Source: Streptomyces sp. CA-278952 (GTDB lineage: Bacteria; Actinomycetota; Actinomycetes; Streptomycetales; Streptomycetaceae). Taken from it: a DNA stretch of 64,000 bases. The first letter of the stretch is position 1; each line of letters starts with the position of its first letter. The notes below the pieces were generated by a model. The model searched no databases, was not told where the DNA came from, and saw nothing but the letters and a program-made list of their open reading frames with translations. Positions 53,071-61,135 of the stretch are shown here, one piece after another. The DNA is taken from contig NZ_CP112880.1 in the NCBI RefSeq assembly GCF_028747205.1, positions 5,022,001 to 5,086,000 of the forward strand, in the 5' to 3' direction. The translations under genes and the position numbers were made by a program.

Positions 53071-54258
53071 ATGTCGGGTTGTTCGCACCGTTTCCGGCCC
53101 CGCGGCCTCTGCCGCGGGGCGGCCCTGACCTTGGTCTTCGGGTGCGCTCTCGCCACTGCCGCCGCGACCGGTTCGCTGCCGCAGGACCCCGGTTCCGGCT
53201 CCGGTACGCAGACCCGTGCCGTCTCCTCCACCGTCGCCCCGGTCGACCGCGACGAGATCGAGGACGCCGCCGCCGAGGCCGCGGCGGACGGGAAGTCCGT
53301 GAAGGACGCCGCGGAGGAGGTCGTCAGCCGTAGTGGCGATCGCTGGGGCGCGGTCTACGACGAGCGGGAGTACGAGGAGTTCGAGCAGGCGCTGGACGGC
53401 TCCTACACCGGCGTCGGGCTCTCCGCCCGGCGCACCGACCGCGGCGACGTCACCGTGTCCCGCGTGCAGGCCGACGGTCCCGCCGACCGGGCCGGCATCC
53501 GCGCCGGCGACCTGTTGCGCACCCTGGACGGCCGCGCGGTCGGCAAGCGCCCCGTCGCGGAGGTCGTCGCGTTACTGCGCGGCGACGGTACGGGGGCGGC
53601 CGAGGGGAGCCGGGTGGAGCTCGGTCTGGTGCGGGAGGGCCGGAGCTGGACCGAGACGCTTCGGCGGGCCCGGCTGACCACCGAGGCGGTCACCGTGCGG
53701 CGGCTGGGGGCCGAGCCGTCGTCGGCGGTCCTGATCAAGGTCGCCGCGTTCACCAAGGGCGCCGGGGCCGAGGTCCGGGAAGCGGTCCGTGAGGCTCCCG
53801 ACGGGGCCGGGATACTGCTCGACCTGCGCGCCAACTCCGGCGGACTCGTCACCGAGGCCGTCGTCGCCGCCTCCGCCTTCCTGGACGGCGGCCTGGTCGC
53901 CACGTACGACGTACGCGGGGAGCAGCAGGCTTTGTACGCCGATCCGGGCGGTGACACGGACCGCCCGCTCGTCGTCCTGGTCGACGGCGGCACGATGAGC
54001 GCCGCCGAGCTGCTGACCGGTGCGCTCCAGGACCGGGGCCGCGCGGTCACCGTCGGCTCGCCCACCTTCGGCAAGGGCTCCGTGCAGATGCCCAGCGAGC
54101 TTCCGGGCGGTTCGGTGGCCGAGCTGACCGTCGGCCACTACCGCACGCCGACCGGCCGGAACGTCGACGGCAGGGGCATCACACCCGACCTCGTGGTGGG
54201 GGAGAGGGCCCAGCAGCGGGCCGAGACGGTATTGAGTGGCCTCGGGGGTGGGTCGTAG
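53071..54258 (+). CDS. S41-family C-terminal processing protease with PDZ domain
   Basis: 395 residues. The ATG at 53071 gives a basic N-terminus and a hydrophobic signal segment (AALTLVFGCALATAAATG); FGC could be a weak lipobox (Cys25). After a helical region with YDEREYEEFEQALDGSYTGVG, the PDZ domain (about 120-195: VQADGPADRAGIRAGDLLRTLDGRAV) is followed by the protease core with catalytic Ser310 in GGTMSAAEL and Lys335 in FGKGSVQ, 25 residues apart as in known Prc/CtpA enzymes. It is exported and likely cleaves C-termini of envelope proteins. It is next to ftsEX, smpB and ssrA. Confidence 0.93.
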   Translation: MSGCSHRFRPRGLCRGAALTLVFGCALATAAATGSLPQDPGSGSGTQTRAVSSTVAPVDRDEIEDAAAEAAADGKSVKDAAEEVVSRSGDRWGAVYDEREYEEFEQALDGSYTGVGLSARRTDRGDVTVSRVQADGPADRAGIRAGDLLRTLDGRAVGKRPVAEVVALLRGDGTGAAEGSRVELGLVREGRSWTETLRRARLTTEAVTVRRLGAEPSSAVLIKVAAFTKGAGAEVREAVREAPDGAGILLDLRANSGGLVTEAVVAASAFLDGGLVATYDVRGEQQALYADPGGDTDRPLVVLVDGGTMSAAELLTGALQDRGRAVTVGSPTFGKGSVQMPSELPGGSVAELTVGHYRTPTGRNVDGRGITPDLVVGERAQQRAETVLSGLGGGS

Positions 54259-54276
54259 TGCGAAAATGACCGCACT

Positions 54277-54765
54277 ATGGCGAAGGAAAAAGACACCGGG
54301 CGCAAGATGATCGCGCAGAACAAGAAGGCGCGGCACGACTACACGATCCTCGACACCTACGAGTGCGGTCTCGTCCTCATGGGCACGGAGGTCAAGTCCC
54401 TGCGCATGGGACGGGCCTCCCTGGTCGACGGCTTCGTCCAGATCGACGACCACGAGGCCTGGCTCCACAACATCCACGTACCCGAGTACGTCCAGGGCAC
54501 CTGGACCAACCACACGGCCAAGCGGAAGCGGAAGCTGCTGCTGCACCGGGCCGAGATCGACAAGCTGGAGTCGAAGTCGCAGGAGACGGGCCACACGATC
54601 GTGCCGCTCGCGCTGTACTTCAAGGACGGCCGGGTCAAGGTCGAGATCGCGCTCGCGAAGGGCAAGAAGGAGTACGACAAGCGGCAGACGCTCCGCGAGA
54701 AGCAGGACACGCGGGAGACGAACCGCGCCATCTCGGCGGTCCGCCGGCGGCAGCGCAGCGCCTGA
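54277..54765 (+). CDS. smpB: SsrA-binding protein SmpB
   Basis: 162 residues, an OB-fold protein that delivers tmRNA to stalled ribosomes. Conserved segments are [31 protein letters not shown] and [11 protein letters not shown], with a basic C-terminal tail ([16 protein letters not shown]) that occupies the empty mRNA channel. The tmRNA gene follows 130 bp downstream. The start is the ATG at 54277, 18 bases after the protease stop, so the two are probably cotranscribed. Confidence 0.97.
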   Translation: MAKEKDTGRKMIAQNKKARHDYTILDTYECGLVLMGTEVKSLRMGRASLVDGFVQIDDHEAWLHNIHVPEYVQGTWTNHTAKRKRKLLLHRAEIDKLESKSQETGHTIVPLALYFKDGRVKVEIALAKGKKEYDKRQTLREKQDTRETNRAISAVRRRQRSA

Positions 54766-54895
54766 GCGGGGCCCGAGCGGGACGTGCCCCGGCGGGGCCG
54801 GCGGCCGGGCAGGAATACAGTGGCATCGTCCGGCGTTGGTCACGTACGATGGGCCGTGCACCTCAGCGAAGGTGCGCGTTTTGAAAAATCAACAT

Positions 54896-55283
54896 GGGGA
54901 TGATCGGTTTCGACAGCGGATGTCGAAGCAGGGGAAGCGAGTCGAGGAAGCGGCAATGATCTCGTAAACCATATGTCGCAAACAATAATCGCCAATTCCA
55001 AGCGCGATTCCTCCGCCTTCGCCCTCGCTGCCTAATTAGCAGCTAAGCGAAGACTCTGCGGAGTGTCAGCCCGGGGGTGGTCCCGACCCGGATCCTGGCA
55101 TCAACTAGGGATCTAAACTTCTCGGCCCGGCCACGGGGCCGAGAAGGAAATTAAACAGTGGCTGGGCCTGTCGGAGGCTTGTTCGCGTGACCTCCGGGGC
55201 CGAGAAAAGCGCAGCGAACTGCACTCGGAGAAGCCCTGGTTCCGCACCGTTGGACGCGGGTTCGATTCCCGCCATCTCCACCA
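54896..55283 (+). ncRNA. ssrA: tmRNA (transfer-messenger RNA)
   Basis: 388 bases from GGGGATGATCGG to the encoded CCA. The 5' GGGGATG pairs with CATCTCC (55273-55279) as the acceptor stem; discriminator A at 55280 and CCA at 55281-55283. The T-loop arm GGGTTCGATTCCC lies at about 55258-55270. The tag frame is at 54991-55035. A TACGAT at 54845-54850 could be the promoter -10, upstream of a GCACCT/AGGTGC hairpin in the leader. The canonical terminator follows 9 bases after the 3' end. Confidence 0.97.
54991..55035 (+). other. tmRNA tag reading frame
   Basis: GCC resume codon, then codons giving ANSKRDSSAFALAA and a TAA. The C-terminal ALAA is the ClpXP degradation signal. The S. coelicolor tag as I recall it is ANTKRDSSQQAFALAA, so this tag has T-to-S and lacks the QQ pair. 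Confidence 0.88.
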
Positions 55284-55291
55284 CCCCATGT

Positions 55292-55334
55292 AAGCCTCCG
55301 CCCCGCGAGTTCACTCGCGGGGCGGAGGCTTTTT
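55292..55334 (+). terminator. Rho-independent terminator after ssrA
   Basis: Perfect 18-bp stem (55292-55309 with 55314-55331) with a TTCA loop and a TTTTT run (55330-55334), the most canonical terminator in the window. Confidence 0.96.
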
Positions 55335-55401
55335 GCTGCCCGCTGCCCGCTGCCCGACCCGATGCCCGGGTCCGGCACCTGCGGTGCCCGCTCTTCCGTG
55401 T

Positions 55402-56976
55402 CTATCCCGCTCGGCTCGCTCGCCGCACCGCCGTCCCCGCTCCCGCGATGACCAGGGCGAGGGCCGCCGCGGACATCGGGGCCGTGTAGCCGGTGACCGT
55501 GCCCGCGTGCTCGACCAGCCAGCCGCCGGCCGCCGCCCCGGCCGCGATGCCTCCCAGCAGCGCGGTCACCGCGAGCGTCATGCCCTCGTTCAACTGCTCA
55601 GGGCGCGTGGACCGCTGGACCAGCGTCATGCCCGTGACCATCGTCGGCGCGGTCGCCGCCCCCGCCACCAGCAGGCAGAGCGCCAGGACCGGCAGAGAGG
55701 CGGAGCCGGTGGCGGCCAGGAGCGGCAGGGACATCAGCGCCGTCATCCCGGCCAGGCACAGCAGCAGCCTGAGGCGGACGTTCCGGGCGGGCCGCAGCGA
55801 ACCGTAGACCAGGCCCGCCACGCAGGACCCGGCCGCCTGGAGCGCCAGGATCGCGCCCCCGGCATGCGCGATGGAGACCACCTCCAGCGCCCCGAACACC
55901 GCCCCCGTGGCGAGGAAGACCGCCAGCAGCGCGGGCACCCCCGGCGTGCGCAGGGGTGAGGCCACGGCCCCCGTACGGGGGGTGACGGGCGGTTCCGTGG
56001 CGCGCTGGGCGGCGAAGACCAGGACGCCGCTCATCAGGAGAACCGCCCCCACCAGGGTGCCCGCCTCCGGGAACAGCGCCCCGCAGAGCGTCGCGGCCAG
56101 CACCGGGCCCAGCATGAAACACAGCTCGTCGGCGGCCTGTTCGAAGGAGTTCGCGGTGTGCAGGGCCGCCGGGTCGCCCCGGTGCAGGTGCGCCCAGCGG
56201 GCCCGCGACATCCCGCCGGTGTTCGGGGTCGTCGCGGTCGCGGCGTACGCGGCGAACAGCGTCCAGGCCGGGGCCTCGTAGTGCACGCAGAGGACCAGGG
56301 CCAGCGACCCCAGCACGGCGAGCGCGGTGGCGGGCACCGCGACGCGCGCCTGCCCGAAGCGGTCCACGAGCCGGGCGGTGAAGGGCGCGACGACCGCCGT
56401 CGCGGCCAGCCCGGTCGCGGTGACGGCCCCGGCCAGGGCGTACGAACCCCGGGACCCGGCGATCATGATGACCGCGCTGACGCTGAACATCCCCATCGGC
56501 AGCCGGGCGATCAGGTTGCCCGCCGTGAACGCCCGCGCCCCAGGTGTGGCCAGCAGCCGGAGGTAGGGGTTCGACGATCGCCGGCGCCCGGCAGCCCCGG
56601 TCCGCCCGGCACCGCCGGGCACGGACCGCGGGGCCGCGACCAGCTGGCCGCCGGCGACGGTGAGCAGGGGAGTGGACGGCGGTGCGACGGCCCGGTCCGG
56701 GCGGGCGGCGGGGACGGGCCGGGGAGCGGCGCGCGGGCGGGAGGGCGGGCCGGTCCGGGGTGGCACGGCCCGAAGGGGCGCGACCGGCCGGGGAACGGTC
56801 TCCGGCCGGGGAACGGGCTGCGCGTGGGGAAAGGATTGCGCGTGGGGAACGGTCTCCGGGTGGGGAACGGGCTGCGAGCGGGGAACGGTCTCCGCGTAGG
56901 GAACGGTCTCCGGGTGGGGAGTGGACCCCGGGCGGGGAGTGGGCTCCTGGTGGGCGGCGGTGGGGGATATCGGCAT
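55402..56976 (-). CDS. MFS transporter with repetitive proline-rich N-terminus
   Basis: 524 residues. The first 145 are Pro-rich and cytoplasmic, including seven hexapeptide repeats of the PHPETV type (20-66). The MFS core (about 150-520) has about 12 helices, beginning TPGARAFTAGNLIARLPMGMFSVSAVIMIAG, with an inter-helix 2-3 loop RLVDRFGQARVAVPA. No drug-specific motif is clear; relatives are annotated as putative exporters. The start at 56976 is the first in-frame methionine after the divergent promoter; later starts would remove the repeats. It is divergent from a LysR gene. Confidence 0.85.
   Translation of the reverse strand: MPISPTAAHQEPTPRPGSTPHPETVPYAETVPRSQPVPHPETVPHAQSFPHAQPVPRPETVPRPVAPLRAVPPRTGPPSRPRAAPRPVPAARPDRAVAPPSTPLLTVAGGQLVAAPRSVPGGAGRTGAAGRRRSSNPYLRLLATPGARAFTAGNLIARLPMGMFSVSAVIMIAGSRGSYALAGAVTATGLAATAVVAPFTARLVDRFGQARVAVPATALAVLGSLALVLCVHYEAPAWTLFAAYAATATTPNTGGMSRARWAHLHRGDPAALHTANSFEQAADELCFMLGPVLAATLCGALFPEAGTLVGAVLLMSGVLVFAAQRATEPPVTPRTGAVASPLRTPGVPALLAVFLATGAVFGALEVVSIAHAGGAILALQAAGSCVAGLVYGSLRPARNVRLRLLLCLAGMTALMSLPLLAATGSASLPVLALCLLVAGAATAPTMVTGMTLVQRSTRPEQLNEGMTLAVTALLGGIAAGAAAGGWLVEHAGTVTGYTAPMSAAALALVIAGAGTAVRRASRAG
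56779..56919 (-). repeat. 18-bp tandem repeats in the MFS gene
   Basis: Seven or so 18-bp units of the plus-strand type GTGGGGAACGGTCTCCGG are present. They encode hexapeptides such as PHPETV, PYAETV and PHAQPV. Units differ in the first two codons. Confidence 0.85.
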
Positions 56977-57029
56977 ACGGCCAGGCTGACCGTGGACCGC
57001 CGCCCGGGTCCAACACCTTCTCCGCGCCG

Positions 57030-57052
57030 ATTCACGCGTATGGGTTGTGAAT
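57030..57052. promoter_or_regulatory. Candidate LysR-type operator
   Basis: ATTCAC-N11-GTGAAT, a perfect dyad holding the T-N11-A pattern of LysR sites, 27 bases before the LysR start and 54 before the MFS start. It probably controls both divergent genes. Confidence 0.65.
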
Positions 57053-57078
57053 GGCGCCCCACGCTGTAGATTCGCGCT

Positions 57079-58050
57079 GTGCCTCCCGCCGACATCGACC
57101 CCCGTCTCCTGCGCGCCTTCCTCACCGTCGCCGACGAACTGCACTTCACCCGGGCCGCCGCCCGCCTCTTCATCGCGCAGCAGGCGCTGAGCCGGGACGT
57201 CCGGCGGCTGGAGCGCGCGCTCGGCGCGGAGCTGTTCGTCCGCACGACCCGGCAGGTCGCGCTCACCCCGGACGGCGAACGCCTGCTGCCGCACGCCCGC
57301 CGGGTGCTCGACGCGCACGCCGAACTGGCCGGGGCCTTCAGCGGTGCGCCCGCCCGGCCGCTGCTCGTCGACCTGAACAGCGACGGGGCGACCGCCGCCC
57401 GGGTGCTGGCGCGCGCCCGCGAACTGCTGCCGGAGTGCGAGCTGATGGCCCGCTTCGAGTCCGGTCTCACCTGGGCCGCCGGCGAGATCCTGGCCGGCCG
57501 GCTCGACGCCTCCTTCGGCCGGGCCGCCGGGCTGGCCCCCGCGGTGCGCGCGGGACTTTCCGTGCACCCCGTGCGGTACGAGCCGATGGCCCTGATGCTG
57601 CCCGTCGCTCATCCCCTCGCCGCGCGGGAGACCGTCGCCCTGGCCGAGCTGGCCGGAGAGACCGTCTACGCGGGGGCCGGCAACGAGCGGACACGGGAGT
57701 GGACGGAGCTCGCCGCGCTGCTGTTCGCCGAGTGGGGCATCACGATGGCCCCGCCTGTCCCGCTTGCCGTGGGCGTGGCCGAATTCCAGCGGGTCATGTC
57801 GAAGGGCGGGCACCCCGTGCTCGCCGTCGTCGACTTCCCGGCGCTGCCCGGAACGGTGCTGCGCCCGCTCGTCGACCCGATTCCGCTTTCGCCGCTGGCG
57901 CTGGTCTGGCGCAAGGGCCTGAACCACCCCGGCGTAGACGCGTTGCGTAGCGCTACGGACCAGTTGGCCCTTGCTGAAGGGTGGATGGCCCCGCCGCCCG
58001 GCTCCTGGCTCCCCGAGGGCGATCGGTCACTGATGCGCAACCATTCCTGA
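57079..58050 (+). CDS. LysR-family transcriptional regulator
   Basis: 323 residues from a GTG. The winged helix-turn-helix (about 6-65: LLRAFLTVADELHFTRAAARLFIAQQALSRDVRRLERALG) is typical, followed by a LysR substrate-binding domain (about 95-300). LysR proteins usually control a divergent gene and themselves in response to a small coinducer, which fits the divergent MFS gene and the ATTCAC dyad between them. Confidence 0.93.
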   Translation: MPPADIDPRLLRAFLTVADELHFTRAAARLFIAQQALSRDVRRLERALGAELFVRTTRQVALTPDGERLLPHARRVLDAHAELAGAFSGAPARPLLVDLNSDGATAARVLARARELLPECELMARFESGLTWAAGEILAGRLDASFGRAAGLAPAVRAGLSVHPVRYEPMALMLPVAHPLAARETVALAELAGETVYAGAGNERTREWTELAALLFAEWGITMAPPVPLAVGVAEFQRVMSKGGHPVLAVVDFPALPGTVLRPLVDPIPLSPLALVWRKGLNHPGVDALRSATDQLALAEGWMAPPPGSWLPEGDRSLMRNHS

Positions 58051-58210
58051 TCAACTCCGTTCAGGGGCACTTGGGCGTCAACGTCGTGCGCTACATTCAT
58101 CGTCCGGGTGTAGGAAGGTCGGGTTCATGGACGGTGGGGGCCCAGTCCGACAGTAAAGAACCAGTCAATTTCGTGCGCCTGATTCTTGAGTGGGGGATGG
58201 GGCTGCACTT

Positions 58211-58894
58211 GTGGACAATTGGCGCGAAGGCCAGAGAACCGGGCACACGTATGAGCCCGACGACGCGACGATGCAGCTCGACGGGCTGGGCCGTCAGCTC
58301 GCCGAGCTGGCCGGCGAACCCGCTCCGCCGGACAGCTCCGACGGCCCCGTCTTCGTCGACGAGAGCGGCCGCCGCAGCAAGACCCTCCGACGCCTCGGCT
58401 GGGTCCTGGCCTCGGTCTGCGTCGCCTACGCGGTGACGCTGGTCCTCGCCGTCCTCGGCGGGGACTCCAGCGCCCCCTGGCTGCCCCTGTCCGAGACCGG
58501 GGAGAAGGCGAAGGCGGAGCAGGCCGAAGAGGCCCCCGCCCCCGCCGAAACCGCCGGCGGCCCGTCCGGCGACGCCCCGGAGCCCGGACCCAGCGCCTCC
58601 GGCCCCGCGGCGACCGAGGACTCCGGCACGCCCGGCGTCGCGACCCCGTCGGCCACCTCCGTACGGGAGTCCGCCGGACCGGCCGGGGGCCCCTCCGCGT
58701 CCCTCGCCGCCGACCCGTCCCGTTCGCCCGGGGCGGGCGGCCCGGACGGCGGCACGAAACCGGACCCCACGATGTCGACCGCCGAACCACCGGTCGACCC
58801 CTCACCACCCTCCCCCGAGCCGGAGCCGTCCGACCCGACGACCCCTCCCGCCGGGACTCCCGACCAGCCGGTGCAGGAAGAGAGCGTCCCGTAG
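58211..58894 (+). CDS. Single-pass membrane protein heading an exopolysaccharide unit
   Basis: 227 residues from the GTG at 58211 (an in-frame GTG at 58190 is an alternative). A soluble N-terminus (1-57) with YEPDDATMQLDGLGRQLAELAGEP precedes one helix LGWVLASVCVAYAVTLVLAVLG (about 62-83), then an extracytoplasmic Pro/Ser/Glu-rich tail of about 145 residues with no fold apparent. The stop (TAG, 58892-58894) directly abuts the next ATG, so they are translationally coupled. It may assist the downstream transferase at the membrane. Family unknown to me. Confidence 0.72.
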   Translation: MDNWREGQRTGHTYEPDDATMQLDGLGRQLAELAGEPAPPDSSDGPVFVDESGRRSKTLRRLGWVLASVCVAYAVTLVLAVLGGDSSAPWLPLSETGEKAKAEQAEEAPAPAETAGGPSGDAPEPGPSASGPAATEDSGTPGVATPSATSVRESAGPAGGPSASLAADPSRSPGAGGPDGGTKPDPTMSTAEPPVDPSPPSPEPEPSDPTTPPAGTPDQPVQEESVP

Positions 58895-61135
58895 ATGAAC
58901 TCCCCCGCCACGCGGGGCAGGAACGGCAGACCGAGGCGAGCGTCACGTGGCCGGAGCCCGTACAGGCTCCCCATGCGCTACCTCCTGCCGACGACGTTCC
59001 TCGTCGCCCTGCTCGCGATGCTGATGCTGCGCGGATACGTGCACAACGAGATCCTCGCCGACCACCGGGTCCACGGCGCCGACCGCACCACCCAGGTGCC
59101 CGACGACGTCCTCTCCGGAGGTCCCGTCATCGACGCCCGCTCCGGTGACGCCAAGACCCTGCGCATACCCGACCGCCGGATCGTCCTGACCTTCGACGAC
59201 GGCCCGGACCCGGTGTGGACGCCGAAGGTGCTCGACAAGCTGAAGGAGTACGACGCCCACGGCGTCTTCTTCGTCACCGGCAACATGGCCGCCCGGTACC
59301 CGGGACTGGTCGAGCGGATGGTCGCCGAGGGGCACGAGATCGGGCTGCACACCTTCAACCACCCCGACCTCTCCTACCAGTCCACCGAGCGCATCGACTG
59401 GGAGCTGTCGCAGAACCAGCTGGCGCTGGCGGGCGCGGCGGGCATCCGCACCTCGCTCTTCCGGCCGCCGTACTCCTCCTTCTCGTACGCCATGGACAAC
59501 ACGTCCTGGCCGGTCACGGAGTACATCGGCAGCCGCGGCTACCTCACCGTCGTCAACGACACCGACAGCGAGGACTGGAAGCGTCCCGGGGTCCGCGCCA
59601 TCGTCGAGCGGGCCACGCCGAAGGACGGCAAGGGCGCGATCATCCTGATGCACGACTCCGGGGGCGACCGCTCGCAGACGGTGGCCGCGCTCGACACCCT
59701 GCTGCCGGACCTCGAGGAGCGCGGCTACACCTTCACCCGGCTCACCACCGCCCTCGACGCCCCCAGCGCGCACACCCCGGTCACCGGGTTCGAGCTGTGG
59801 AAGGGCAAGATGTTCGTCGCCGCCGTCGCCGTGTCCGAGCGGATCACCGGCGTCCTGGTCGTCGGCCTCGCCGTCATCGGCGTCCTGGTCCTCGCCCGCT
59901 TCGGGCTGATGCTGCTGCTCTCCTTCCTGCACGCCCGCAAGGTCCGCCGCAGGGGCTTCAGCTGGGGCCCGCCCGTCACCCGCCCGGTCTCCGTCCTGGT
60001 CCCCGCGTACAACGAACGCGCGTGCATCGAGGCGACCGTGCGCTCCCTGGCCGCCAGTGAGCACAGGATCGAGATCATCGTCATCGACGACGGCTCGACG
60101 GACGGCACCGCCGACCTCGTCGAGGCGATGCGGCTGCCGCGCGTACGGGTCGTGCGCCAGCGCAACGCGGGCAAACCCGCCGCCCTCAACAACGGCATCC
60201 GGCACGCCCGTTACGACATCGTCGTGATGATGGACGGCGACACCGTCTTTGAACCGTCCACGGTCCGTGAGCTGGTCCAGCCCTTCGGGGACCCCCGGGT
60301 CGGAGCCGTCGCGGGCAACGCGAAGGTCGGCAACCGCGACTCCCTCATCGGCGCCTGGCAGCACATCGAGTACGTGATGGGCTTCAACCTGGACCGCCGG
60401 ATGTACGACGTGCTCGGCTGCATGCCCACCATCCCCGGGGCCGTCGGCGCGTTCCGCCGCGAGGCCCTGGACCGGGTCGGCGGAATGAGCGAGGACACCC
60501 TCGCCGAGGACACCGACGTCACCATGGCCCTGCACCGGGACGGCTGGCGCGTGGTCTACGCGGAGAACGCCCGCGCCTGGACCGAGGCCCCGGAGTCCGT
60601 GCAGCAGCTGTGGTCGCAGCGCTACCGGTGGAGTTACGGCACCATGCAGGCCATCTGGAAGCACCGCCGCGCGGTCATCGAACGCGGACCCTCGGGCCGC
60701 TTCGGCCGGGTCGGGCTGCCGTTCGTCTCCCTCTTCATGGTGCTCGCCCCGCTCCTCGCCCCCCTGATCGACGTGTTCCTGCTGTACGGGCTGGTCTTCG
60801 GCCCCACCGGCAAGACCGTCGCCGCGTGGTTCGGCGTCCTGGTCGTCCAGGCGGTCTGCGCCGCCTACGCGTTCCGGCTGGACAAGGAGCGCATGACGCA
60901 CCTGATCTCGCTGCCGCTCCAGCAGATCCTCTACCGCCAGCTCATGTACGTCGTGCTGCTCCAGTCCTGGATCACCGCGCTCACCGGCGGCCGGCTGCGC
61001 TGGCAGAAGCTGCGGCGCACGGGCGCGGTGGAGGCTCCGGGCGGCACCTCCGCCCAGCGCCCGCGGCAGGCCCCCGACGCCGGGCCGCCCGTCAGCGGCC
61101 ACAGCACGAGCACGGACCGGAGACCCCTCGTATGA
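58895..61135 (+). CDS. Polysaccharide deacetylase-GT2 synthase fusion
   Basis: 746 residues. One N-terminal helix (about 28-45) anchors an extracytoplasmic NodB deacetylase domain (about 95-285) with TFDDGPDP, the metal site HTFNH and RPPYSSFSY. A second helix group (about 305-350) leads to a cytoplasmic GT2 processive synthase (about 365-610): VPAYNERACIEA, IDDGSTDGT, MMDGDTVF, EDTD and QRYRW. Further helices end the protein. It resembles a fusion of PgaB/IcaB and PgaC/IcaA functions, making and de-N-acetylating an extracellular amino-sugar polymer. An internal ATG at 58973 is an alternative start. Confidence 0.92.
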   Translation: MNSPATRGRNGRPRRASRGRSPYRLPMRYLLPTTFLVALLAMLMLRGYVHNEILADHRVHGADRTTQVPDDVLSGGPVIDARSGDAKTLRIPDRRIVLTFDDGPDPVWTPKVLDKLKEYDAHGVFFVTGNMAARYPGLVERMVAEGHEIGLHTFNHPDLSYQSTERIDWELSQNQLALAGAAGIRTSLFRPPYSSFSYAMDNTSWPVTEYIGSRGYLTVVNDTDSEDWKRPGVRAIVERATPKDGKGAIILMHDSGGDRSQTVAALDTLLPDLEERGYTFTRLTTALDAPSAHTPVTGFELWKGKMFVAAVAVSERITGVLVVGLAVIGVLVLARFGLMLLLSFLHARKVRRRGFSWGPPVTRPVSVLVPAYNERACIEATVRSLAASEHRIEIIVIDDGSTDGTADLVEAMRLPRVRVVRQRNAGKPAALNNGIRHARYDIVVMMDGDTVFEPSTVRELVQPFGDPRVGAVAGNAKVGNRDSLIGAWQHIEYVMGFNLDRRMYDVLGCMPTIPGAVGAFRREALDRVGGMSEDTLAEDTDVTMALHRDGWRVVYAENARAWTEAPESVQQLWSQRYRWSYGTMQAIWKHRRAVIERGPSGRFGRVGLPFVSLFMVLAPLLAPLIDVFLLYGLVFGPTGKTVAAWFGVLVVQAVCAAYAFRLDKERMTHLISLPLQQILYRQLMYVVLLQSWITALTGGRLRWQKLRRTGAVEAPGGTSAQRPRQAPDAGPPVSGHSTSTDRRPLV

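Noticed and set aside
55190..55283. tRNA-like sequence with a T-loop and CCA
   Set aside because: It is the 3' tRNA-like half of the tmRNA and pairs with the 5' GGGGATG at 54896.
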